In this document: in pieces, positions 9,496-16,454 of the stretch
How the letters are laid out: each line of letters begins with the position of its first letter
Position numbering within the stretch: position 1 is the first letter of the stretch
Assembly: GCF_019891175.1 (NCBI RefSeq)
Contig: NZ_CP072600.1
Span: 5,456,001-5,520,000, forward strand
Direction: 5' to 3'
Length of the DNA stretch: 64,000 nucleotides
Origin: Leptothermofonsia sichuanensis E412
GTDB lineage: Bacteria; Cyanobacteriota; Cyanobacteriia; Leptolyngbyales; Leptolyngbyaceae
Program-made: the position numbers and the translations under genes
The notes under the pieces: model-generated
The model's input: only the letters and a program-made list of their open reading frames with translations
What the model was told of the DNA's origin: nothing
The model's database searches: none

Positions 9496-10062
9496 TTAGC
9501 GTCTGCTTTGGATCAGATTCAGGGACCACAAAAAGGTTGGAGTAGAAACTGCTTGCAGGTCACGAATCGCAATCGTAGAACCTGCATCCGCCGTTTCGGA
9601 AGGTTGGTTTGGGTGACTACTGCCCCTGGGTCGGGTGGAGAGTCCCATTTGTTTCAGCAGCCGATTGATATGGCGATCGCTGACCTCAATGCCAAATTCT
9701 TTTGCCAGATGCTTACCCAACCACTGAGCCGTCCAGCACCGAAAGGGATAGCCATGCTCTCTGGGATTGGATTGCACCAGTGCAGCAAGGCGATCCAGAT
9801 ATTCCGGTGTCACCTCCTTTGGGCGGCCCATTGGACGGGCATCCCACAGATGTGCCTGTCCACTCTGGGCAATGTGCGTCCAGTAGCGAGCTGTCTCTGC
9901 TGAGCACTGCAAGGACTCACAGATTTCTGTCTGAGATTTTCCGGCATCTGCCAGAAGCATAATCTCAATCCGACGGCGATACTCCGGGCGCAAATTCGAT
10001 TGCAGCCGTTTCAGCAATAACTTGCGTTGAAATTCCGTCAGGTATAGCCCCTGATTTTTCAC
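9496..10062 (-). CDS. helix-turn-helix protein, IS630-type DNA-binding fold
   Basis: A 188-residue protein with two helix-turn-helix segments: GKSQTEICESLQCSAETARYW (residues 41-61) and a second, winged-helix-like region at about 85-140 ending in SDRHINRLLKQMGL. This is the DNA-binding part typical of IS630-like transposases, but there is no DDE catalytic domain. The GTG start at 10062 has a strong ribosome site AGGAGGAG at 10072-10079. It lies about 20 bases before the exporter gene on the same strand, so it is better read as a regulator of the exporter operon than as a transposase. This is inference; a transposase remnant is the alternative. Confidence 0.65.
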   Translation of the reverse strand: MKNQGLYLTEFQRKLLLKRLQSNLRPEYRRRIEIMLLADAGKSQTEICESLQCSAETARYWTHIAQSGQAHLWDARPMGRPKEVTPEYLDRLAALVQSNPREHGYPFRCWTAQWLGKHLAKEFGIEVSDRHINRLLKQMGLSTRPRGSSHPNQPSETADAGSTIAIRDLQAVSTPTFLWSLNLIQSRR

Positions 10063-10529
10063 GACAATCTACTCCTCCTGGTATCATGAACCATGAAAAA
10101 AGTTCGGAATGCCTTCACTCGATTCAGACGAACCTGTGACGTTCAGGCAGGCAGGAGCTTTTGCCCCATCAGCCTGTAGACTTACAAGCAATTTCCTTGA
10201 TTTAACATTGGGAGTTAAATTTGGGAGCTGAATGGAAATTGGTGGTGACACCAATTAACCAGCCCAATAGCGTTGTCGTTGTTTGAGTTTGAGCTTGATG
10301 AATTTGTCTTCGTTTGATCTAATGATGGATTGAATGTAGATAGAGGCAAGAAATTCCCTATCATCACTCAAAAGCGTTAAACGTCTTTTAAGACCAGAGC
10401 CAGTAAAAATGGGAGGAATTGTATGGCATGCATTGAATAATGGCTGCCATAGTTCTTCAAGTAAACTTCAGGCTTTAAGGTCAGCAAAGTTTAGGGAGAA
10501 CAAGTTGGTAAGCCATATCGTCCGATTTG

Positions 10530-10642
10530 GATTCTTTAAAGAATCTGAACTAAAGATTAATAGAAACTCGATGTTGATAAATTAAGTCTGACCTAAGACT
10601 TGGTAAAATATTAATTAAGTCTTTTTGAAAGACCTAATTAAT
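10530..10642. promoter_or_regulatory. two strong palindromes upstream of the precursor genes
   Basis: Positions 10530-10545 are the perfect palindrome GATTCTTTAAAGAATC. Positions 10610-10642 are a 33-base hairpin with arms starting ATTAATTA and ending TAATTAAT around GTCTTT/AAAGAC. Both are A/T-rich and could be operator sites or a terminator; no protein partner can be named. Confidence 0.4.
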
Positions 10643-10770
10643 AGTCTGAAATGCCAGTTTTTCAAGCATTCAGAAATCTAAAAGAAAAATCAATGCTGAA
10701 TTACTATGCACTTTTTGTTGAATATTTCTATGAATTCTCTATAAAGAATCAAGAATTTACTCTTTTACTC

Positions 10771-10862
10771 TATAGCTATCCTACCTGGATTGTGAGAGAG
10801 GATTCCCCAGGCATCCTTTCTCACAAAGCCTCTCACTCTCACAACTGACTCAGGACTGCTAT
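10771..10862. repeat. dispersed repeat R1, copy 2
   Basis: Same element as 2648-2742, with substitutions in the internal hairpin (GTGAGAGAGGAT against ATCCTTTCTCAC). One of these changes an A-U pair to a G-U pair, so folding would be kept if transcribed from the plus strand. Termini TATAGCTATCC and GGACTGCTAT. Confidence 0.8.
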
Positions 10863-10863
10863 C

Positions 10864-10972
10864 TATATATCTGAATGGCATTGACATAAGGGGTGAAAGA
10901 TCTCCAACTTCTTTGAGAAGTTGGAGATCTGGGCGATCGTATCTGGCTTAATTCAGGGCCGTTGCTCTATAT
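10864..10972. repeat. dispersed repeat R2, copy 1
   Basis: About 109 bases; a second copy is at 17418-17528. Shared parts are the GAATGG-A-TGACATAAG block, a hairpin with arms CTCCAACTTCT / AGAAGTTGGAG, and the tail CTTAATTCAGGG. It begins two bases after R1 copy 2, so the two elements are nested or adjacent insertions. Confidence 0.75.
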
Positions 10973-11587
10973 CTGCGTTGAAGCATCAATGCGAACGCTT
11001 TCCATGGGAAGTAGAAAAGGCTGTAAGGGGGAAAATATTAAAAAAACCTAAAAGACATAATCGCTCTATTTTCGTCTCTCAGGCAAATCCTCTGTTCTCC
11101 TTATTCACCATCCGGAAATTAGGTTCTGCGGGCGATCGCAACAACCCAACACTGCTAAAAAGAGCATTTTGAGGATTGCAATCCGACTTCTCCTGGACAT
11201 AACTTCATTCTTTAAGTCCAGATACCAGGTACCTAAAGCTTGATTCTGGCATTCAACCTTCAGTAGTCTGTTGCACAATACAAGAAAAGACACAAATGCC
11301 TGATCTGTGTCGTCAATACGAAAGAATAATTTCCCTATCGGTTGGTGAACCCAGTTTTTTACCACTTTAATAAGGATTTTATCGCCCATGAAATTATCTG
11401 AAACCCAGTCTTATGGCAGGTTTAAACTACCGGGTCTAACCAGACAAAACTGACTGATTTAGGAATCCAGAATTCAAGTCAAAAAGATTGACCAGGTTTA
11501 TTCTTCTCCTCGATACTCAGGTTCAGGATTGAGCAATCCTTTGCTTGATTCGTTTCCAAATCCATTTTCTTGAAGGAGACAACAACA

Positions 11588-11824
11588 ATGGCTTACATCA
11601 CGATTTCTGATCTGCGTCCTGCCGGTGCTGACCTGTTCATGGATTCTGAGAGCTTCCTGAGCGAATTATCCGATGGTGAACTGAGCGTTTACGGTGGTGG
11701 CACTCCTGCTACTACGGTTCCCCTTTCTGCGGCATATTGCTTCAAGGTTTCTCTAGCTGTAACGGCTGGCGCTGCTGTTGTCGGCGCTGCTGTTGGCGGA
11801 TTCATCGGCTGGTTGTCTCGCTAA
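11588..11824 (+). CDS. double-glycine leader precursor peptide 1 (RiPP/bacteriocin-like)
   Basis: A 78-residue peptide. The ATG at 11588 is preceded by AAGGAGA at 11572-11578, so the TTG-started extension to 11570 is unlikely. The leader has DLRPAGADLF and the acidic SESFLSELSDGELSVYGGG, a double-glycine type leader for C39 proteases. The core of about 41 residues begins after the GG, holds one Cys (in AAYCFKVS), several Ser/Thr, and a very hydrophobic Gly/Ala/Val stretch with GxxxG-like spacing (GAAVVGAAVGG). It is the only one of the three precursors with a cysteine. Two related genes follow directly and the tailoring genes lie downstream on the same strand. Confidence 0.85.
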   Translation: MAYITISDLRPAGADLFMDSESFLSELSDGELSVYGGGTPATTVPLSAAYCFKVSLAVTAGAAVVGAAVGGFIGWLSR

Positions 11825-11882
11825 ATTGCCTGTAACCAACGAATACTCAACGTTCTGGTTTTTGAAGGCTGGAGAATAAGCG

Positions 11883-12113
11883 ATGGCATCTATTCTGGTT
11901 AATGATCTGCGTCCCGCTGGCAGTGACCTGCTGCTGGATCAGGAGAGCTTCCTGACCGATTTGTCCGATGAATTGACGGGTGACATCAATGGAGGGCTTG
12001 CGTTTACGATTACAATCAGCCCCGCAAGTGCTCAGATTGGTGCCGCTGCGGTTGGAACCTTTATAGCAAGTGTTGGTGCAAGCTACGCAATCGTGAAGAA
12101 CTGGGGCAAATAA
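11883..12113 (+). CDS. double-glycine leader precursor peptide 2
   Basis: A 76-residue peptide with the same leader plan as precursor 1: NDLRPAGSDLLLDQESFL, an acidic SDELTGD stretch and the cleavage site INGG. The predicted core of 38 residues starts LAFTITISPASAQIG, continues with a Gly/Ala-rich hydrophobic helix and ends in IVKNWGK. It contains about eight Ser/Thr and no Cys. It lies 58 bases after precursor 1, with GGAG about eight bases before the ATG. The leader and the core start and end are nearly identical to precursor 3, while the middle of the core differs, as in paralogous bacteriocin pairs. Confidence 0.85.
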   Translation: MASILVNDLRPAGSDLLLDQESFLTDLSDELTGDINGGLAFTITISPASAQIGAAAVGTFIASVGASYAIVKNWGK

Positions 12114-12211
12114 ACTGCTCCTTACCCTTAGTGTTGTAGCCGCTTGAGACAGTGAAACTGACTTCCTGTCTCAAGTCTGTTTCCCTTTATATTCTGGAGG
12201 ACTAAGTCATT

Positions 12212-12442
12212 ATGGCATCTATTTCGGTTCAGGATTTGCTTCCTGCAGGGACTGATTTGCTGCTTGATCGGGAAAGTTTTTTGACCGATTTATCGGATGA
12301 ACTGACGGGGGATGTTAACGGAGGACTTACGTTTACGGTTACGATTAGTCCGGCGAGTGCCCAAGTGGGTGCTGCCGCAGTTGCGGTCGCTGTCGGAGCT
12401 GGTGTTTTGAGCTACAACGTAGTGAAGAATTGGGGTAGATAA
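12212..12442 (+). CDS. double-glycine leader precursor peptide 3
   Basis: A 76-residue paralog of precursor 2. The leader is QDLLPAGTDLLLDRESFL plus SDELTGDVNGG, and the core of 38 residues is LTFTVTISPASAQVG, an Ala/Val/Gly-rich segment, then VVKNWGR. No Cys. The start ATG at 12212 follows GGAGG at 12197-12201. Many codons differ from precursor 2 at synonymous sites, so this is not a very recent duplication. With precursors 1 and 2 it forms the substrate set of the locus. Confidence 0.85.
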   Translation: MASISVQDLLPAGTDLLLDRESFLTDLSDELTGDVNGGLTFTVTISPASAQVGAAAVAVAVGAGVLSYNVVKNWGR

Positions 12443-12492
12443 GCGTTTAGAGCTCCTGACGTTTGGAGATCGCGCTGATTTACCAGCGTCTA

Positions 12493-12644
12493 TTTGAGGA
12501 GAGCTTGAGACAACAAATTAGAATACCGGTACAGAAATTGAATTTCTTCTACCGGATACCCAGGTTTCGTTGAATTTCTCACAAGAAATCCGATTTCTTG
12601 GAATTCTAAACCAATGCTTTAGTAAGGCTCAGGCTCTCCTCAAA
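12493..12644. repeat. dispersed repeat R4, copy 1 (152 bases, terminal inverted repeats)
   Basis: The ends pair as TTTGAGGAGAGCTTGAGAC (12493-12511) and the complement of the sequence ending GCTCTCCTCAAA (12644), with two mismatches in 19 bases. Positions 12560-12613 contain a CAAGAAATC/GATTTCTTG hairpin and match 54959-55010 in the opposite orientation. It has the size and structure of a MITE. It lies between the last precursor and the small membrane protein gene. Confidence 0.75.
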
Positions 12645-12694
12645 GAGAAGGATTAAGGGAAGGATGCAAGATGTTCTGTCGATGGAGGACAACC

Positions 12695-12886
12695 ATGAAC
12701 CGGAATTTCCTGAATCAACTGGGCGATCAGGCTGCTGTAGTGGGTGCGCTGGCAGTCCTGACTTTTGTTTTAAGTGCCCTGATTGCCTTCTTTATTGTTA
12801 GAGATTTTAAGGGAAAGCCTGATTCTGCAACGCCTTCTGCCCGACAACAAAGCCAGCAAGAACAGAGCGATCGCCCCCGTTCTTAA
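12695..12886 (+). CDS. small single-helix membrane protein
   Basis: A 63-residue protein. The ATG at 12695 has GGAGG at 12684-12688; an upstream ATG at 12671 has no such site. Residues 14-37 form one hydrophobic helix (AVVGALAVLTFVLSALIAFFIV), followed by Arg-Asp-Phe-Lys and a Gln/Ser/Arg-rich polar tail. There is no double-glycine motif, so it is not another precursor. It sits between the precursors and the kinase on the same strand and could be an immunity or anchoring protein. I do not recognise a family. Confidence 0.6.
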   Translation: MNRNFLNQLGDQAAVVGALAVLTFVLSALIAFFIVRDFKGKPDSATPSARQQSQQEQSDRPRS

Positions 12887-12940
12887 CTGGCATCGGTCAG
12901 GCTGAAAATAGTTCCAGTTTATGAACATGAGGTCAGGAAT

Positions 12941-14110
12941 ATGGCATTTCTGCTAAGTTCTCAAAATGTGATTGAGTACTTGAATCAACATGGATTGAAC
13001 CTGGATGTCGATCCCGGTTCAGTTGAAATTGAGAAAAAATTTGCTAAGAATTTTAATTTATTGCTGACATTACCGGATGGCCGCAAGTTACTGGTGAAGC
13101 AAGAACCCCTCAAACTGGACGGAAAGGCAGTAGGGGAGTTTTTTCAGGAGTGGCGGGTGCAGCAATTTATCCAGCATTTTCCTGAGTTGCATCGCTTTGC
13201 GCCCTCATTGCCAGAGTTGTTGCATTTTAATCCAGACAACGCCATTGTTGTTTTTAACTACCTCCTGGACTATTGTGACCTGGCAGATTTTTATACCCGA
13301 CAAAACTGGTTTCCAGCGGAAATTGCGACGGCAATCGGCAATTTGCTTGGACAGATCCATGCATCGACCTATAACCGGGCTGAATATCAAAATTTCCTGG
13401 CACCGGATCTGGCAGAGCAGCTTGCCAACCATCGAATTCATCTGGCACAGGGGCTGGAGCGAATTGGTCCAGAAGTGTTCAGTGAATTTCCGGTGGAGGC
13501 GCTTAAGTTCTTTTCCCTGTATCAGCGCTATGACAGCCTGGGGCAGGCGATCGCAGAACTTTCCACTGCCGTTCAACTCTGCTGTTTAACCCACAATGAC
13601 CTGCGTCCCAATAACATTTTACTGCACCAGGACTGGGAAACCTTAGCGATCGCACCGGAACAGCCCGGTTTCCTGCGCATTATTGATTGGGAACGGGGAG
13701 CATGGGGGGATCCTGCTCTGGATCTGGGTTTAATGATTGCCAGCTATTTGCAAACCTGGTTGAACAGTCTGGTTGTCAGTTCTGCGTTTGATATTCAAGC
13801 CTCCCTGCGTCTGGCAATGACCCCACTGGAACAACTACAACCTTCCATCAATGCCCTGTTCCAGGGATATGTCAGCCAGTTTCCAGAAATTCTGCATCAC
13901 CGTCCCGATTTTGTGAAACGCACCGTCCAGTTTGCTGGTTTAGGGTTGATCCGGCAAATTAACGCCATGATTCAATATCAAAAATCCTTTGGCAACATGG
14001 GAATCTGTATGCTCCAGGTTGCCAAATCACTCCTTTGCCGTCCGGAGGCGTCGATCGCCACAGTCTTTGGCGTTTCAGAATCCACACTGACTGCTTCAGC
14101 CAGTAATTGA
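12941..14110 (+). CDS. APH-fold kinase, candidate Ser/Thr peptide kinase
   Basis: A 389-residue protein of the aminoglycoside/choline kinase fold. Visible motifs are Lys 53 in KLLVKQE, the catalytic loop THNDLRPNNILL (His 218, Asp 220, Asn 225) and the metal-binding IIDWERGAWGDPALDLG (Asp 249). In class V lanthipeptide and thioamitide pathways an APH-fold kinase (LxmK, TvaC) works with a HopA1-family lyase to dehydrate Ser/Thr of the precursor. Here the HopA1 gene follows 143 bases downstream and the precursors lie upstream, so phosphorylation of the precursor cores is the likely role (inference). Antibiotic resistance is a less likely alternative. Confidence 0.75.
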   Translation: MAFLLSSQNVIEYLNQHGLNLDVDPGSVEIEKKFAKNFNLLLTLPDGRKLLVKQEPLKLDGKAVGEFFQEWRVQQFIQHFPELHRFAPSLPELLHFNPDNAIVVFNYLLDYCDLADFYTRQNWFPAEIATAIGNLLGQIHASTYNRAEYQNFLAPDLAEQLANHRIHLAQGLERIGPEVFSEFPVEALKFFSLYQRYDSLGQAIAELSTAVQLCCLTHNDLRPNNILLHQDWETLAIAPEQPGFLRIIDWERGAWGDPALDLGLMIASYLQTWLNSLVVSSAFDIQASLRLAMTPLEQLQPSINALFQGYVSQFPEILHHRPDFVKRTVQFAGLGLIRQINAMIQYQKSFGNMGICMLQVAKSLLCRPEASIATVFGVSESTLTASASN

Positions 14111-14253
14111 GAGAGCGTGCATTTTCCCTGGTTACTAAGCTCTGGTATATTAAGCCATTCAAAATACGCATTAACAACTACTACCAGGTTAATTGCCAGG
14201 TTAATAGTTGCTGAATTACTTTCTGCTCACCTGAATGACCATTTTTTTCCCCT

Positions 14254-15372
14254 ATGCAATCCCTGAATCTTTTGCACAATCAACTACCCACCTCTGTGCC
14301 TGTTCGGTTGCTCAATGCTCTGGAAGATATTGTGCAGCATGTTCAGATCCATGCAAACTTCTGCATTCACCATCCCAATTACAAACCTTTTGAGTTACCG
14401 GATGACGTTGCCCTTCGCTTTCAGCAAACTCCCCCTGATCTGCGAGACAAGTTTCTGAGTTTGCAGGTGCGAAGTTTTATCTATGGGTTGTATTACAACG
14501 GTTCTTTGCAAACCGTACTGGCACCAGAAAATGACCTGAATAGCCGGGTGTTGCAACAAAATTTAGAGAACAATACCCTGCTGGGTGTTGATCTGGAGTT
14601 TTATGAACGCCTCCATCAGAGTAATTGTGGACAGGGCTACTTTGATCCAGGCTGGCAGGTGCGGCGGCAGGAAGAGGATGGCAGTCTGGCCGTCTTCAAA
14701 CATGATTTGACCCTGCACATTGAGCGCGATCGCCACCTGCATCCCTCAGAACTGGCTGCAAAACCAGGGGATTCGGTAGCAATTCTGTTGCCCAAAAACC
14801 TGGTGCAAAATGGATTTTACATGGCGATCGGCAATGCCGGTTCCGAAACCCACGCGACTCTTCATCCAAACATCGTGAGGATCTATTTCAACCTCAGTCC
14901 TGCGGGGGCTGTAGCCATGATGGCTGGTTTGACTCAGCAGCTTAACCAGGCTCAAATTCCCTTCAGTTTCAAAGCCCTCTACAACCCGTCTGAGTACAGG
15001 CGCCACGATTCTGCGGTTCTGTACTTTGATCGACACCACTATGAAACTGTCCGCCAGGTGCTGCAACCCCTTTACAAAAAGCATTCTGCTCACTTCCATG
15101 AAGCCACCCCCCTGTTTACCAAAACCCTGGCTCCCGGTTTAGCCCTTGCCGAAGAACCCGCCCAGAAACTGGCTGCCCAGGAAAGTTTTGGCATGAATCG
15201 CTGTCAACTGATCGCCAATGGCTTGCTGCTGGCGCGGCTGAGTGGTGATGAGTCCCCAGAAAAACGAATGGCAGCCATTCTGGAACAATTTTCGCTGTTA
15301 GAGATTGCCCTTGAATCTCCCTATCTGAATCCCCGGTCTGAGGACATTTATACTCCCCTGGATCTATGCTGA
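14254..15372 (+). CDS. HopA1-family protein, candidate phospho-Ser/Thr lyase
   Basis: A 372-residue protein of the family named after the type III effector HopA1; in cyanobacteria and actinobacteria such proteins occur in peptide-modification loci. Recognisable pieces are SFIYGLYYNGS (about residues 78-88), a WQVRRQEEDGS strand near 138, NGFYMAIGNAG, the HPNIVRIYFNLSPAGAV segment and RRHDSAVLYFDR near 250. In class V lanthipeptide biosynthesis the HopA1 protein (LxmY) eliminates phosphate to give dehydroalanine or dehydrobutyrine. No type III secretion gene is nearby. Its stop overlaps the start of the next gene, so the two are probably translationally coupled. Confidence 0.75.
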   Translation: MQSLNLLHNQLPTSVPVRLLNALEDIVQHVQIHANFCIHHPNYKPFELPDDVALRFQQTPPDLRDKFLSLQVRSFIYGLYYNGSLQTVLAPENDLNSRVLQQNLENNTLLGVDLEFYERLHQSNCGQGYFDPGWQVRRQEEDGSLAVFKHDLTLHIERDRHLHPSELAAKPGDSVAILLPKNLVQNGFYMAIGNAGSETHATLHPNIVRIYFNLSPAGAVAMMAGLTQQLNQAQIPFSFKALYNPSEYRRHDSAVLYFDRHHYETVRQVLQPLYKKHSAHFHEATPLFTKTLAPGLALAEEPAQKLAAQESFGMNRCQLIANGLLLARLSGDESPEKRMAAILEQFSLLEIALESPYLNPRSEDIYTPLDLC

Positions 15373-16382
15373 TTGCCGACCTGTCCCCTCCGACTCAAGC
15401 TCTATCTAACTCCGCTGATTCCCTCCAGGCGATCGCCCCAGAATCTGGCTTTGCGTTCTACCGCAAACTGGGACGGACCGATTTGACCGTCAGTTGCCTG
15501 GGTTTGGGCGGTGGTGGTGCAATTTCCAGCGCCGATACACTTTACGCCTTTGACCAGGGGATTAATTACTTCTTCTATTCCAGCGATTTGCATCACTATC
15601 TCTACCGTTCTATGGCGGATGCCCTGCATCAGCTCTGTCGGCGGGGGGCTTCTCGACGTGAACAGGTTGTTCTGGCAACGGTTACCTATATCAAAAACCC
15701 GGAAGTTGCCCTGGCAGCCCTCCTGGATCAGTTCCAGGAACTAGGAATTGATTATGTCGATGTGCTGTTTTGGGGCTGGATTGGTAAAAATGATGCCCCT
15801 GCGTTACAACAGTGTCTCAGCCTGTCCCGCGACCTGCGGGGTCCCCATGCTCCCTACTGTCGGGTGATGGAGAGAATATTCGGCGTGTCGGAACGCCTCA
15901 AGAAAATGGGGGCAGTCCGCTACATTGGCGCATCCTTCCATGACCTGGATCTGGCGCAACAATGGTTAAACAGCCCCCTGCTGGATGTGGTGATGGTGCG
16001 GCATAATATCAGCCATCGTTCGGCACAGAAGAAGATTTTTAACCAATTGGATGCCACTGATCGCGATCGCCCCGGGATTGTCACCTTCAAATCCACTGGC
16101 TCCCATACTGGTTTGCTCTGGGAAGTTCCCGTGCCCCTGCCCCCAGGCTGCTGGCGACCCGGCGCTCCAGAGCTTTACCGCTACTCCCTGGCTCAACCCT
16201 GTGTGGATGTCTGTCTGACTGGTTTGCGATGCCGGGAAGAAGTGGATGCCGCAATCAAAGGCGTACAGCAAGGTAAATTCACCCCGGCTGAAATCGAATA
16301 CCTCAATCTCTATGGTGATCTCTGCCGTAACCGCCTCAATCCTGAGGAAATTCCCCTTGAAAAACTGATTTACCGTGCCTGA
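15366..16382 (+). CDS. divergent aldo/keto reductase-like protein
   Basis: A 338-residue protein with the aldo/keto reductase barrel order: RKLGRTDLTVSCLGLGG (33-49), FDQGINYFF (62-70), an EQVVLAT strand (99-105), GIDYVDVL (127-134) and a C-terminal nucleotide-site-like region. The usual catalytic tetrad is not in place: the Asp position after GIN reads Phe/Tyr, the Lys after LAT is Val 106 and the His after the DYVD strand is Trp-Gly (136-137). It may bind a nicotinamide cofactor without normal AKR chemistry, or use other residues. The ATG at 15366 overlaps the HopA1 stop by seven bases. A role in reducing dehydroamino acids is a guess. Confidence 0.7.
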   Translation: MLIADLSPPTQALSNSADSLQAIAPESGFAFYRKLGRTDLTVSCLGLGGGGAISSADTLYAFDQGINYFFYSSDLHHYLYRSMADALHQLCRRGASRREQVVLATVTYIKNPEVALAALLDQFQELGIDYVDVLFWGWIGKNDAPALQQCLSLSRDLRGPHAPYCRVMERIFGVSERLKKMGAVRYIGASFHDLDLAQQWLNSPLLDVVMVRHNISHRSAQKKIFNQLDATDRDRPGIVTFKSTGSHTGLLWEVPVPLPPGCWRPGAPELYRYSLAQPCVDVCLTGLRCREEVDAAIKGVQQGKFTPAEIEYLNLYGDLCRNRLNPEEIPLEKLIYRA

Positions 16383-16454
16383 TTATTAAGAACACCAATT
16401 TAGCCAGAGGATGAGGCAGATACCCGTTGTTATTCCTCCTTACCCAATAGCACT

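Larger units (their letters stand above)
10063..11587. other. gene-poor spacer between the two arms of the peptide locus
   Basis: Over 1.5 kb with no convincing gene; short frames at 10651, 10921 and 11105 (minus) have no recognisable features. It holds an 8-base inverted repeat AATTGGTG-GTGA-CACCAATT at 10237-10256 (operator-like), the hairpins at 10530-10642, repeat R1 (10771) and repeat R2 (10864). Promoters for the minus-strand HTH operon and the plus-strand precursors should lie here. TTGACC at 11488 with CGATAC 17 bases later is a weak candidate for the precursors. Confidence 0.6.

Noticed and set aside
9496..10062. Reading the HTH gene as a complete IS630 transposase
   Set aside because: There is no DDE domain and no IS ends were seen, and the gene directly precedes an exporter gene on the same strand.
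10921..11389. Reading frames of 83-94 codons on both strands upstream of the precursors
   Set aside because: No ribosome site, no recognisable motif, and the first starts inside repeat R2; they overlap each other on opposite strands.
14254..15372. Reading the HopA1-family gene as a type III secretion effector
   Set aside because: No secretion genes are nearby, and the kinase-lyase pairing with precursor peptides offers a better explanation.
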